From NCBI RefSeq assembly GCF_003226855.1, contig NZ_CP029820.1, forward strand, positions 569,688-633,687: DNA of 64,000 bases, given 5' to 3'. A program made the translations under genes and the position numbers. The notes below the pieces were generated by a model that was not told the DNA's origin, did no database searches, and was given only the letters and a program-made list of their open reading frames with translations. Source of the DNA: Blattabacterium sp. (Cryptocercus kyebangensis). Lineage in GTDB: Bacteria > Bacteroidota > Bacteroidia > Flavobacteriales > Blattabacteriaceae. This document shows positions 56,743 through 64,000 of the stretch, one piece after another (the first letter of the stretch is position 1; each line of letters begins with the position of its first letter).

Positions 56743-57488
56743 AAAAAAATATCCTCTGGATAAAGAATTTTAGAAAGAAATAAACCACATGGAGGTGGTA
56801 TTGTTTTACTACAATAATCCTTATTTTTTAACTCTATAATTTCTATAAATCTATTTATGCTAATTTTTTCTCTTCCTACGTCAATTAATGTACCAATTAT
56901 ACCCCTTACCATATTTCTTAAAAATCTATTAGCTTCAATAGTAAAACAAAAATGAGTATTTTTTATTGACCAATTTGCATAGTATATTTCACATATATTA
57001 TTTTTTTTTTTATTTTCTCTATTTTTTTTAGAAAAAGAACTAAAATCTTTATATTTCATTAAAATTTTAGTAGCCTTATTCATACGTTTAATATTTAATG
57101 GATAAAAACAATACCAAGAAAAATCTTGAAAAAAAGGATTTTTTTTATATGTTAAATAATATTTGTAGGTTCTACTTATCGCATTAAATCTAGCATGAAC
57201 ATTTTTTTTTACTGGAAAAATATTGAGGACATGAATAGATTTAGGCAAAAAAATATTTAATTTTTTAATAAAATTCTTGTTGATTTTTTTTTCAAGATCA
57301 AAATGGGCAAACATTTGTTTTGCATGGACCCCTCTATCTGTTCTTCCAGCTCCTACTATATTTATAGGAGTTTTTAATAATATAGATAAACAATATTCTA
57401 ATTTTTCTTCTACAGAATTCACTGTATTCTGTATTTGCCATCCATGGTAATCCTTTCCATTATAAGCTAATTCAATAAAAAATCTCAT
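56739..57488 (-). CDS. truA: tRNA pseudouridine(38-40) synthase
   Basis: TruA makes pseudouridine at positions 38-40 in the anticodon arm of tRNAs. The 249-residue protein has the catalytic Asp in GAGRTDRGVHA, the N-terminal IELAYNGKDYHGWQIQ strand and the FLRNMVRGIIGTLIDVG core near the C-terminus. Length and motifs are normal. It overlaps the downstream MsbA-like gene by four bases and follows the aminotransferase gene by 32 bases. Confidence 0.96.
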   Translation of the reverse strand: MRFFIELAYNGKDYHGWQIQNTVNSVEEKLEYCLSILLKTPINIVGAGRTDRGVHAKQMFAHFDLEKKINKNFIKKLNIFLPKSIHVLNIFPVKKNVHARFNAISRTYKYYLTYKKNPFFQDFSWYCFYPLNIKRMNKATKILMKYKDFSSFSKKNRENKKKNNICEIYYANWSIKNTHFCFTIEANRFLRNMVRGIIGTLIDVGREKISINRFIEIIELKNKDYCSKTIPPPCGLFLSKILYPEDIFL

Positions 57489-57520
57489 TTTTTTTTGGAA
57501 AAATAGAAAACAACATTTTA

Positions 57521-58717
57521 TTATCTTTTCTTAAGGTTATTCAAACATTCTATAATAATAGAACATCCTTTTTGAATTTCTTTTTCCGTAATAGTCAATG
57601 GAGGAGAAATACGCAAAGATCTACTATGAAATAAAAAACGAAAAAGAATTAATCCTTTTTTTATACAAGATTGTAATACCTCATCAACATGATTTTTGTG
57701 TTTTAATTCAAAAGATAAAAGAAGTCCTTTTCCATGAATATTTCTTATTTGGTCATGAACTAAATATTTTCTAATCCATTTTTCTTTTATAGAAACTTTT
57801 TCAATAATATTAAACTCCATAAGTTGATTTAATGTAGTTAAAGAAGCTGCTGCAGCTACGGCATTACCTCCAAAAGTGGTTATATGCCCCATTGGAGCAT
57901 TATCAGAAAAAGATTTCATAATTTCATCTGAGGACATAAAACCACTAATAGGCATTCCTCCACCCATTCCTTTTCCCATTACCAAAATGTCAGGGACAAT
58001 TCCATAATGTTCAAAAGCAAAAAATTTTCCTGTTCTTCCAAATCCAGTTTGGATTTCATCCAGTATCATTAAAGAATTTCTTTTTTTACATTGTTTTTTT
58101 ACTTCTTTTAGAAAAGAATTGTTAGGTAAGACCACTCCTGCAGAACTTTGTATGGTTTCCAAAATAACACAAGCTGTTTTATCTGTAATAGAGGAGATCA
58201 ATTCATCTATTTGGTTAAATGTTATAAATTTAACCAATGGTAGTAGAGGTCTAAAAAGTCTTTTATTTTTTTCATATCCCATAACACTCATGGATCCTTG
58301 TGTACTTCCATGATAAGCTAATTTACAAGAAATAATTTCTTCCCTTCCTGTATAACATTTTGCTAGTTTTAATGCTCCTTCTACAGCTTCAGTTCCAGAA
58401 TTAACCAAATAAGTTTTATTTAGTGGATATGGAGTAATTTCTGCAAGTTTTTTACAAAGTTTTACACAAGGTTCCTGTATAAATTCACCATAACCCATAG
58501 TATGTAAATACTTTTCTACCTGATTTTTTATAGATTCTTTTATTTTTTTATTTCCGTGTCCTAAAGTATTTACAGAAAGACCTGCAATAAAATCTAAATA
58601 TTTTTTTCCATCTTTTCCATAAATATAATTACCATCTGCATAATCTACTGAAATTTTCATAGGAGTAGATGTTATTTGAGTTTGATATCGAATAAAATCT
58701 TTCTCTAATTTTTTCAT
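57521..58717 (-). CDS. Class III PLP-dependent aminotransferase
   Basis: This 398-residue enzyme belongs to the class III aminotransferases (acetylornithine/GABA/ornithine group). It has the YLVNSGTEAVEGALKLAK phosphate-binding region, LDEIQTGFGRTGKFFAFEHYG and the PLP Lys in LVMGKGMGGGMPISGF. Such a gene commonly precedes an OstA-like gene in Flavobacteriia and is annotated only as aminotransferase. No arginine-pathway genes lie nearby, so an ArgD role is not supported by context. It starts five bases after the OstA-like gene. Substrate is uncertain. Confidence 0.88.
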   Translation of the reverse strand: MKKLEKDFIRYQTQITSTPMKISVDYADGNYIYGKDGKKYLDFIAGLSVNTLGHGNKKIKESIKNQVEKYLHTMGYGEFIQEPCVKLCKKLAEITPYPLNKTYLVNSGTEAVEGALKLAKCYTGREEIISCKLAYHGSTQGSMSVMGYEKNKRLFRPLLPLVKFITFNQIDELISSITDKTACVILETIQSSAGVVLPNNSFLKEVKKQCKKRNSLMILDEIQTGFGRTGKFFAFEHYGIVPDILVMGKGMGGGMPISGFMSSDEIMKSFSDNAPMGHITTFGGNAVAAAASLTTLNQLMEFNIIEKVSIKEKWIRKYLVHDQIRNIHGKGLLLSFELKHKNHVDEVLQSCIKKGLILFRFLFHSRSLRISPPLTITEKEIQKGCSIIIECLNNLKKR

Positions 58718-58722
58718 ACATA

Positions 58723-60408
58723 TTAATTTTTTTTTCTTAACTTTTTGATTTCTTCATTTTCTTCTAAATTTTCTTTTCTATATTTTTTCATTTTCTCATA
58801 GATTAAATATTTTTTATTTTTAGATTTTTCATCTTCTCTCCAAGAAAATTTAGAAAAAAATAAATTTTTTTTAGATCTATTATTAGATAGGATAATTAGT
58901 TTTGAGTTTGCTTTTTCTAAACAGGAAATTTTTTTTATTTTTTTCCCTTTTTCTAAATCTGCATATATAATTTTACAAGAAGATTTATTGATTATTTTTT
59001 TTCCATTATATAAAGGATTATTATAAAGAAAAACAAGGCTTTCAGCATCTCCTTGAACCAAAATTTTTTCTAAAACATTTTTTTTATCAAAAAAACCTAT
59101 CATAATTTCTCCTTTGATCTGATTAAATTCTTCTAAATTTATTTTTTTTATATAAAAAGCATTTTTGATAATTTTCAAATAATCTAAAAAAAAACCATTC
59201 TTAAGATGAATAGAAATGGAATCTCCAGTTATTTGTTGTTTTTTTATCCAAAAAATTGGATTTCCATTAAATTTTATGGAATTATTGGATGGTTCATATC
59301 TCAAGGAATCACTTTTTATTTGAAGTTCTTCATTTAAAAAAAAACCTATAACAGGAAAAAATTGAATTGAGAATATAGAATCCTTTTTTAAGTTTATTAT
59401 GATTTTATCAGAATAAATAAAAAAAGAATCCTCTTTAGGATCTATTTTTATAGATGCTGTATTCCTTTTTAAGGAAATTAATCCAGAGTCTAAATCAAAA
59501 TTTCCATTATCTCCTATAAAGAAATATCCTTTTTTTTTATCTTCAAAAAGAACATTTTTTATAAATCCATATTTTTTATTGTGATCAAAAAACCAATATT
59601 TTCCTTTTATAATTTTATCATTATAGTGAAGACTACAATATTCCTTGGACAAAAAGATATTTTTTTTTAGAAAAAAAGTACCTGATTTAGCATAGAAAAA
59701 ATTATCCAATTTATTATTATTTTTTACTATAATAGTCGGGCTATATAATGTTAGTTTATCTATTGAAAATAGATATTCTATTGAATTGGAGTATACTGTA
59801 TAATTTTTACTAATTAATTTTACTTCATATTTTAATTTTGCTTTTTTTTTTAGAGGAAAAAAAAATCCTTCTTTGCTATAGATATTATAATCTTTATAAA
59901 AAAGGAAGCTTCCTTTTTTATAAAAAATTTTCTTAAGATTAAGATCGTATTCTAAAATATTGGTATATAATTTAAATTCATCCAAGAATAAAATCACGTT
60001 TTTGATTGCCTGAAGAAATTTTTTTCTAAAATTATAATTAATAGTATTTGCTGTTAATTTTATATTTCCTTGAACTAAAATAACTTTACCTGAGGCTTTC
60101 AGGTTATTCATATTTTCGGAATATTCTATTTTTTGAGAAAAAATTTTGTTTTTTTCTGATTTTAATTGAACATTTCCATATCCGTAAAATTGATTATTTT
60201 TTTTATAGATAGCTTGATCACAAAAAAGGTGATATTCATTATGTTTAAAATGGACATGCCCAGTTAGAAAAACAATATCATTATGATCTTTTTTTTGTAT
60301 AAAATCGGCATGAATTAATTTTATAGATTTTTTAGGATTCTTGTTAAAAGAATAGTCAATATTAAGGAAAAATAATATAATTAATAAAAAATAATATTTT
60401 GAACTCAT
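58723..60408 (-). CDS. OstA-like LptA family protein
   Basis: OstA/LptA proteins form the periplasmic bridge that carries LPS from the inner membrane to LptD. The 561-residue protein has a signal segment (LLIILFFLNIDYSF), then repeated beta-jellyroll elements such as DIVFLTGHVHFKHNEYHLFCDQ and LKASGKVILVQGNIKLTANT, typical of the OstA domain in the long Bacteroidetes version. The Lys-rich C-terminal tail is low-complexity. It precedes the aminotransferase gene and follows the ridA remnant. With lptB and lptD it completes the visible LPS-bridge set; LptC, F and G are not in the window. Confidence 0.86.
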   Translation of the reverse strand: MSSKYYFLLIILFFLNIDYSFNKNPKKSIKLIHADFIQKKDHNDIVFLTGHVHFKHNEYHLFCDQAIYKKNNQFYGYGNVQLKSEKNKIFSQKIEYSENMNNLKASGKVILVQGNIKLTANTINYNFRKKFLQAIKNVILFLDEFKLYTNILEYDLNLKKIFYKKGSFLFYKDYNIYSKEGFFFPLKKKAKLKYEVKLISKNYTVYSNSIEYLFSIDKLTLYSPTIIVKNNNKLDNFFYAKSGTFFLKKNIFLSKEYCSLHYNDKIIKGKYWFFDHNKKYGFIKNVLFEDKKKGYFFIGDNGNFDLDSGLISLKRNTASIKIDPKEDSFFIYSDKIIINLKKDSIFSIQFFPVIGFFLNEELQIKSDSLRYEPSNNSIKFNGNPIFWIKKQQITGDSISIHLKNGFFLDYLKIIKNAFYIKKINLEEFNQIKGEIMIGFFDKKNVLEKILVQGDAESLVFLYNNPLYNGKKIINKSSCKIIYADLEKGKKIKKISCLEKANSKLIILSNNRSKKNLFFSKFSWREDEKSKNKKYLIYEKMKKYRKENLEENEEIKKLRKKN

Positions 60409-60448
60409 TTATTCATAAGGAATAAAAGGCTTATTTTCATCTTTGATT

Positions 60449-60824
60449 CTATCTATATTCTATTAAAGATATTTCTATATTCGTATTTTTTTGGTAATCC
60501 CAAAACTTGTATGGTTTCTCTAGAAGGAGAATCTATTTCATGAAAAAATTTATAATAAGAATAATTTATTTTAGGATAATCCTCTATTTTTATTATAAAT
60601 AAAGAAGTTTTTATAATTTTTTTAAAATTTACCCTATCTTCTGAAAGAATAATTTTCAAATTTTTCATAACTTTTTCTGTTTCTAATTCTATTGTTTAAG
60701 AAATTAAATTTCCAGTTTTTGGATCAATGGAAATTTGTACAGATACAAATAAAAAATTTTCTATCAATACATATGTTCTATATGGTCCATAAGATAGAAT
60801 TCTTTCTGATTTTATTTTTTTCAT
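60449..60824 (-). pseudogene. ridA: RidA-family (YjgF) gene with a stop codon and a frameshift
   Basis: RidA hydrolyses reactive enamine/imine intermediates released by PLP enzymes. The frame starts at the ATG at 60824 (MKKIKSERILSYGPY), contains FVSVQISIDPKTG, then meets TAA at 60696-60698 (codon 43), and continues in frame to TIELETEKVMKNLKIIL and the conserved SPSRETIQVLGLPK. There a run of seven A bases (60486-60492 on the plus strand) shifts the frame; six would give LPKNTNIEISLIEYR and a stop at 60449. Restored, it has about 124 residues, the normal length. The active-site Arg is in the SPSRETIQ element. Two independent lesions make a pseudogene likely. It lies 12 bases after lptD. Confidence 0.8.
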
Positions 60825-60836
60825 TTTATGAATTTA

Positions 60837-63185
60837 TTAATAATAATGTATTTCTTTATACTGTAATAAATTACTTAAATTTTGATCTTTTATTCCAATA
60901 AAAAAAGACCAGTAACGATCTTCTCCTATGGGAGTCCAGTCAAAATTCATTTTAAAACTTCTCAAATCTCTGTAAAAAACAATCTTGAAAAAGGTTATTT
61001 TATGTCTCAATAAATTGTAATCCGTATTTATTTCTATATTCCAATATTTTGTTAGATTTATAGATCCATTTATACTTAGAAAAGTGTTGAATAATTTTTT
61101 TTTCTTAAAAGAACTTTCATAAGTTGAATTTAAATCAATTTTAAGATTCAATGGAATTGGATATATTGCATAATTGTATTTATCAAAATAAAAGTATTCA
61201 TAACGATTTTTTCCTTTTTTTTCATATTTATTATCAACAAAATTTATTTCATTTTCAAAATTTCCATGAAATGAGAAATTAAAATACATTCTTTTTTTTT
61301 CTTTTCTATCATGGAAAAAATTACTATTTTTCCGTTTTTCATAGAAATTTATCCCACCTTTATATTTCATTTTTAAATACTTCGTAAAATTAGTATAGCC
61401 CATAAAATGGAATTTTTCTAAATGAAAAGAATTTTTATCAAAAAAATAAAAATTCTTTACCTGAAAAAGGTCAATTATTTTTATTTTTTTGTATGAAAAT
61501 TCTTTTAAATTCTTATTATTTTTTATTTTCAATTCCAAATTGTTATTTAATATGAAACTGATTCTATTTTTAATAAAATTTTCTTTATTATCATTATTTA
61601 CAGGAAGATAAGATTTAATTCTAAAAGAAAATATAGGGGACATTTTATGTCTCAATAAAAAAGATCTATTATTTAATTCTAAAAATCCTTCTATAGAAGA
61701 AAATAATATGTCTGTTAATGCATCTGTCGTTTGAAATAAGGAGGAGGTCCATGAATTCAAATTCAAAGTAGAATATCCTTTATAATGAATTCTTGGAGAA
61801 ATTTTTAAATAAGGATAAATAGGAATAAAGGTATAAATATTTATAGTATGATTGATACCAGTTTGGATATTTGTTTTTTGTTTTATTTTTTTTAGTAGAG
61901 GAGGAATTGAATAATATTCGATAGAATTATGTGCAAATATATGATAATCCATAATTAATGGATAAAAAAACGGATTTTTTGTAAAAAAAGGTTTTTTTCG
62001 CATGGAAATGCTAATTTCTGGAATTCTTAATTTCGTTTCTCCTTTATTTCTTTTCTGAATTATATATGCTTCCATGTTCAAAAAATAATTCTGAAAAATT
62101 TTTTTTATACTAATATTAGAAATATTCATTTCTTCATTTTCATTTCCTCTGGATATAATTGGAGAAAAATTATCGAAATAATAATTTATATCTGCGTTAA
62201 ATTTTATTTCAGAATTTGAATTATAATCTTTATTATGCTTCCACTGAATTTGATAATCAAATTTTTTATTTGATAAATATTGATAATTAAAATGAATGGA
62301 TCCATTATACGCATATTTCAATTTATATTCCATTTCTGTTTCTAATTTCCATCTTTCTCCTCCATATATCGAACTGGAAATTATAAAATTAAAATAATCG
62401 GAAATAGGGAAATAAAAACCTATATTTTCTACAGATATTTTCTTATTTTGAATCAAAAACCTAGGATAGGTAATTCCAAAAGAAGAAATTTCACTATTAT
62501 TTTTTTTCAAAGGAATATATAAAAATGGAAAAATTATAGGAATGGGGACTTGATACCAATAAAAAAAAACAGGTCCGGTAATAACCGCTTTTTTTTTATG
62601 AAAATATTTCAAGAAATCTGTTTTTAAATAAAAATCAGGATTTTTATCTTTTTTATCCATAAAAAATGGATCTGCTGTATAAATCACTTTTTTCATTAAA
62701 CTATAATCATTCTCTTTTTTGATATCCTTTGCTATAATAACATAATCTTTTTCTTGTATATAAATATTTTCTGCATTCCATTTCTTATTATCTAAATTTA
62801 TGTGAAAACGGCTAGAAGTATAATATCGATTATCTCCTTTTTGGATAACAATTACATTTTCTTTTTTCCCTATAGCATATAAATCACCATTTTTCCAATT
62901 AAATTCTATACGATCTGCTTCTATTTTTGTATCAAGATATTCTATAAATGTATTTCCATATAAATAAGATTTCCCCTCTTCTATATTATGTTCTTGTATA
63001 TTTGAACGATATTTTATAACAATATTATTTAATTTTGTTTTTTTGTTCAAATTCAAATAATTTTCAATTTTAGATTCATCAATTGGTTTAAGCTCTTCTT
63101 TTTTTACCTCTGCATAACTAAAAATAGTATATAGAAAAAAAAAGAATATTATTGCGGATATAGAAATCCATTTTTTTGTATACAA
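60837..63185 (-). CDS. lptD: LPS assembly outer-membrane protein LptD
   Basis: LptD is the outer-membrane barrel that inserts LPS into the outer leaflet. The 782-residue protein has a signal peptide (ISISAIIFFFFLYTIFSYA), an N-terminal OstA-like domain at about residues 40-190 (YGNTFIEYLDTKIEADRIEF) and a long beta-strand-rich barrel region beginning around the LKYFHKKKAVITGPVFFYW segment. It ends with an aromatic strand near the C-terminus (YWSFFIGIKDQN). Bacteroidetes LptD is often 850-900 residues, so this is slightly short. The only available start is TTG at 63185. It follows a terminator hairpin after folK and precedes the ridA remnant. Confidence 0.88.
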   Translation of the reverse strand: MYTKKWISISAIIFFFFLYTIFSYAEVKKEELKPIDESKIENYLNLNKKTKLNNIVIKYRSNIQEHNIEEGKSYLYGNTFIEYLDTKIEADRIEFNWKNGDLYAIGKKENVIVIQKGDNRYYTSSRFHINLDNKKWNAENIYIQEKDYVIIAKDIKKENDYSLMKKVIYTADPFFMDKKDKNPDFYLKTDFLKYFHKKKAVITGPVFFYWYQVPIPIIFPFLYIPLKKNNSEISSFGITYPRFLIQNKKISVENIGFYFPISDYFNFIISSSIYGGERWKLETEMEYKLKYAYNGSIHFNYQYLSNKKFDYQIQWKHNKDYNSNSEIKFNADINYYFDNFSPIISRGNENEEMNISNISIKKIFQNYFLNMEAYIIQKRNKGETKLRIPEISISMRKKPFFTKNPFFYPLIMDYHIFAHNSIEYYSIPPLLKKIKQKTNIQTGINHTINIYTFIPIYPYLKISPRIHYKGYSTLNLNSWTSSLFQTTDALTDILFSSIEGFLELNNRSFLLRHKMSPIFSFRIKSYLPVNNDNKENFIKNRISFILNNNLELKIKNNKNLKEFSYKKIKIIDLFQVKNFYFFDKNSFHLEKFHFMGYTNFTKYLKMKYKGGINFYEKRKNSNFFHDRKEKKRMYFNFSFHGNFENEINFVDNKYEKKGKNRYEYFYFDKYNYAIYPIPLNLKIDLNSTYESSFKKKKLFNTFLSINGSINLTKYWNIEINTDYNLLRHKITFFKIVFYRDLRSFKMNFDWTPIGEDRYWSFFIGIKDQNLSNLLQYKEIHYY

Positions 63186-63265
63186 CTTAATTAAGTTTTT
63201 AAAAAAAAATTCAATTAACCAGATTTATTAATAATTATTAATATTATTTAAAATAATTAATATAT

Positions 63266-63292
63266 ATAAAAAATTCTGTTGTACAGAATTTT
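63266..63292 (-). terminator. Hairpin terminator downstream of folK
   Basis: Perfect 10-base arms AAAATTCTGT (63270-63279) and ACAGAATTTT (63283-63292) surround a three-base loop. On the minus strand the stem is followed directly by a T-rich stretch. It lies 31 bases after the folK stop, in the 137-base gap before lptD. Confidence 0.65.
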
Positions 63293-63322
63293 ATAGGATA
63301 CATCAGGATATATAAAAAGAAT

Positions 63323-63865
63323 TTATTCAAATTCTATTTTTTTTATTTTTAACTTATCTTCACAAACTCCTAATATTTCTAAAAGAGTAGTATTAAATAT
63401 AGGATGATATTTTTTGGGTGAAATTTCACACATAGGAACTAAAACAAATTTTCGAAGATGTAATAAAGAATGTGGAATAGTTAAAATAGAACTATGTATT
63501 ATAATTTGATCATAAAATAAAATATCAATATCAATTTCTCTATCTTTATAAGATTTTTTATTTTTGGATGATAGATCTTTTATTTTTTTATTCGTTATGG
63601 ATTTTTTTCTTAAAAAAAATTCGATATCATAAATTTTTTCTAATAGATCAATAGGAGAATAAAATGTTTTTACATACAAAGCTCTATTGTAAAAAGGATA
63701 TGTATCTTTGTGCATATTCCAAGCTTCGCTTTCAAAATAAGAAGATTTTTGAATTATTTTTCCAATTTTTTGGGAAATTAAAGCTAAAGATTCATCTAAA
63801 TGCTTTTTTCTATTTCCTTTATTACTTCCTTGTAATAAAAAAACATTGTGTTCTTTCAATAACAT
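63323..63865 (-). CDS. folK: 2-amino-4-hydroxy-6-hydroxymethyldihydropteridine pyrophosphokinase
   Basis: FolK transfers pyrophosphate to hydroxymethyl-dihydropterin in folate synthesis. The 180-residue protein starts with the family sequence VFLLQGSNKGNRKKHL, has SSYFESEAWN, FYNRALYV, and the Mg-binding and catalytic region DREIDIDILFYD followed by IPHSLLHLRKFVLVPM. An insertion of about ten residues rich in Lys and Ser precedes the DREIDIDIL motif. Folate genes nearby are not seen. It is the first gene of the minus-strand series running to 54994 and has a terminator downstream. Confidence 0.92.
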   Translation of the reverse strand: MLLKEHNVFLLQGSNKGNRKKHLDESLALISQKIGKIIQKSSYFESEAWNMHKDTYPFYNRALYVKTFYSPIDLLEKIYDIEFFLRKKSITNKKIKDLSSKNKKSYKDREIDIDILFYDQIIIHSSILTIPHSLLHLRKFVLVPMCEISPKKYHPIFNTTLLEILGVCEDKLKIKKIEFE

Positions 63866-63959
63866 TTGTAATAAATATACTAATTAAATACATATATTTT
63901 TTTTATGTATGTTATTTTTAAAATTTAGAAAAATATTTTTAAATTAAGTGAATATTTAT

Positions 63960-64000
63960 ATGGATTCATATCATAAAAAAAATATAAATAAAAAATATTA
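63960..64000 (+). CDS. Possible start of a gene running off the right edge
   Basis: An ATG at 63960 opens a frame reading MDSYHKKNINKKY that is still open at the last base. The 94 bases before it, back to folK on the other strand, could hold a promoter for divergent genes. Thirteen codons are too few to identify a protein, and AT-rich intergenic sequence often has such short frames. Confidence 0.3.
   Translation, partial: MDSYHKKNINKKY

Noticed and set aside
63664..63921. An 85-codon plus-strand frame at the right end
   Set aside because: It overlaps folK in antisense and consists mostly of Phe, Tyr and Ile, as expected from AT bias.
1..64000. CRISPR arrays, insertion sequences, prophage, rRNA genes or an origin
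   Set aside because: No regularly spaced repeats, transposase, integrase, rRNA sequence or cluster of DnaA boxes was seen on reading; every gap is under about 150 bases.

Overview
The window is strongly AT-rich, densely packed and almost purely housekeeping. Protein resemblance points to the Flavobacteriia: a six-gene alternative complex III (ActA-F), a DUF3127 protein, a ClpC of Bacteroidetes type, a CcsBA cytochrome assembly fusion, tamB divergent from tsaD, and an LptD/RidA/OstA-like neighbourhood. AT bias, eroded proteins, homopolymer frameshifts and absence of any insertion sequence, phage or CRISPR suggest a long-term insect endosymbiont with a reduced genome. A Blattabacterium-like cockroach symbiont fits best, because respiration, TCA, haem, LPS export and DNA repair genes are still present; this is inference from remembered gene content, not a search.

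Layout. 1-1200 (+): 3' part of trkA, then hemD broken in an A11 run. 1340-9514 (-): actA-F quinol:cytochrome c oxidoreductase. 9654-14088 (+): an active and an inactive M16 peptidase, a DUF59/MIP18 Fe-S protein, a Band 7 protein and a DUF3127 protein. 14091-19600 (-): sucC, dnaX, clpC, nth. 19704-21616 (+): lolD (frameshifted), an alpha/beta hydrolase and a TPR-like membrane protein. 21766-38954 (-): a long one-direction run of flippase, dut, sugar nucleotidyltransferase, tatA, lytic transglycosylase, recA, metallo-beta-lactamase-fold hydrolase, ccsBA, plsC, alaS, sucA, sucB. 39086-39763 (+): clpP. 39772-40024 (-): tRNA-Arg, tRNA-Pro, tRNA-Ser. 40074-46698 (-): tamB (frameshifted), an Lrp/AsnC regulator and a PgpH-like HD phosphodiesterase. 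46731-47762 (+): tsaD. 47769-50651 (-): gcvP. 50774-52258 (+): mdh and a quinone reductase-like flavoprotein. 52268-53644 (-): lptB and thiamine pyrophosphokinase. 53711-54991 (+): SurA-like isomerase. 54994-63865 (-): folK, lptD, a ridA pseudogene, OstA-like protein, class III aminotransferase, truA, MsbA-like ABC transporter. The last bases hold a possible gene start.

How the genes fit together. ActA-F needs haem (hemD), covalent haem attachment (ccsBA) and Tat export of ActB (tatA lies in the window). sucA, sucB, sucC and mdh supply the TCA steps from 2-oxoglutarate. lptB, OstA-like LptA, lptD, the MsbA-like exporter, lolD, tamB and SurA-like protein form an outer-membrane maintenance set. 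ClpC and ClpP form the protease.

No gap between genes exceeds about 150 bases, so there is no long empty stretch. I found no convincing new multi-gene system. What stands out is decay: three conserved genes (hemD, lolD, tamB) are each one base out of frame at a poly(A/T) run, ridA carries a stop codon plus a frameshift, DnaX has lost key ATPase residues, ClpC has lost its N-terminal domain, and dUTPase is badly eroded. Several perfect inverted repeats lie between and inside genes.
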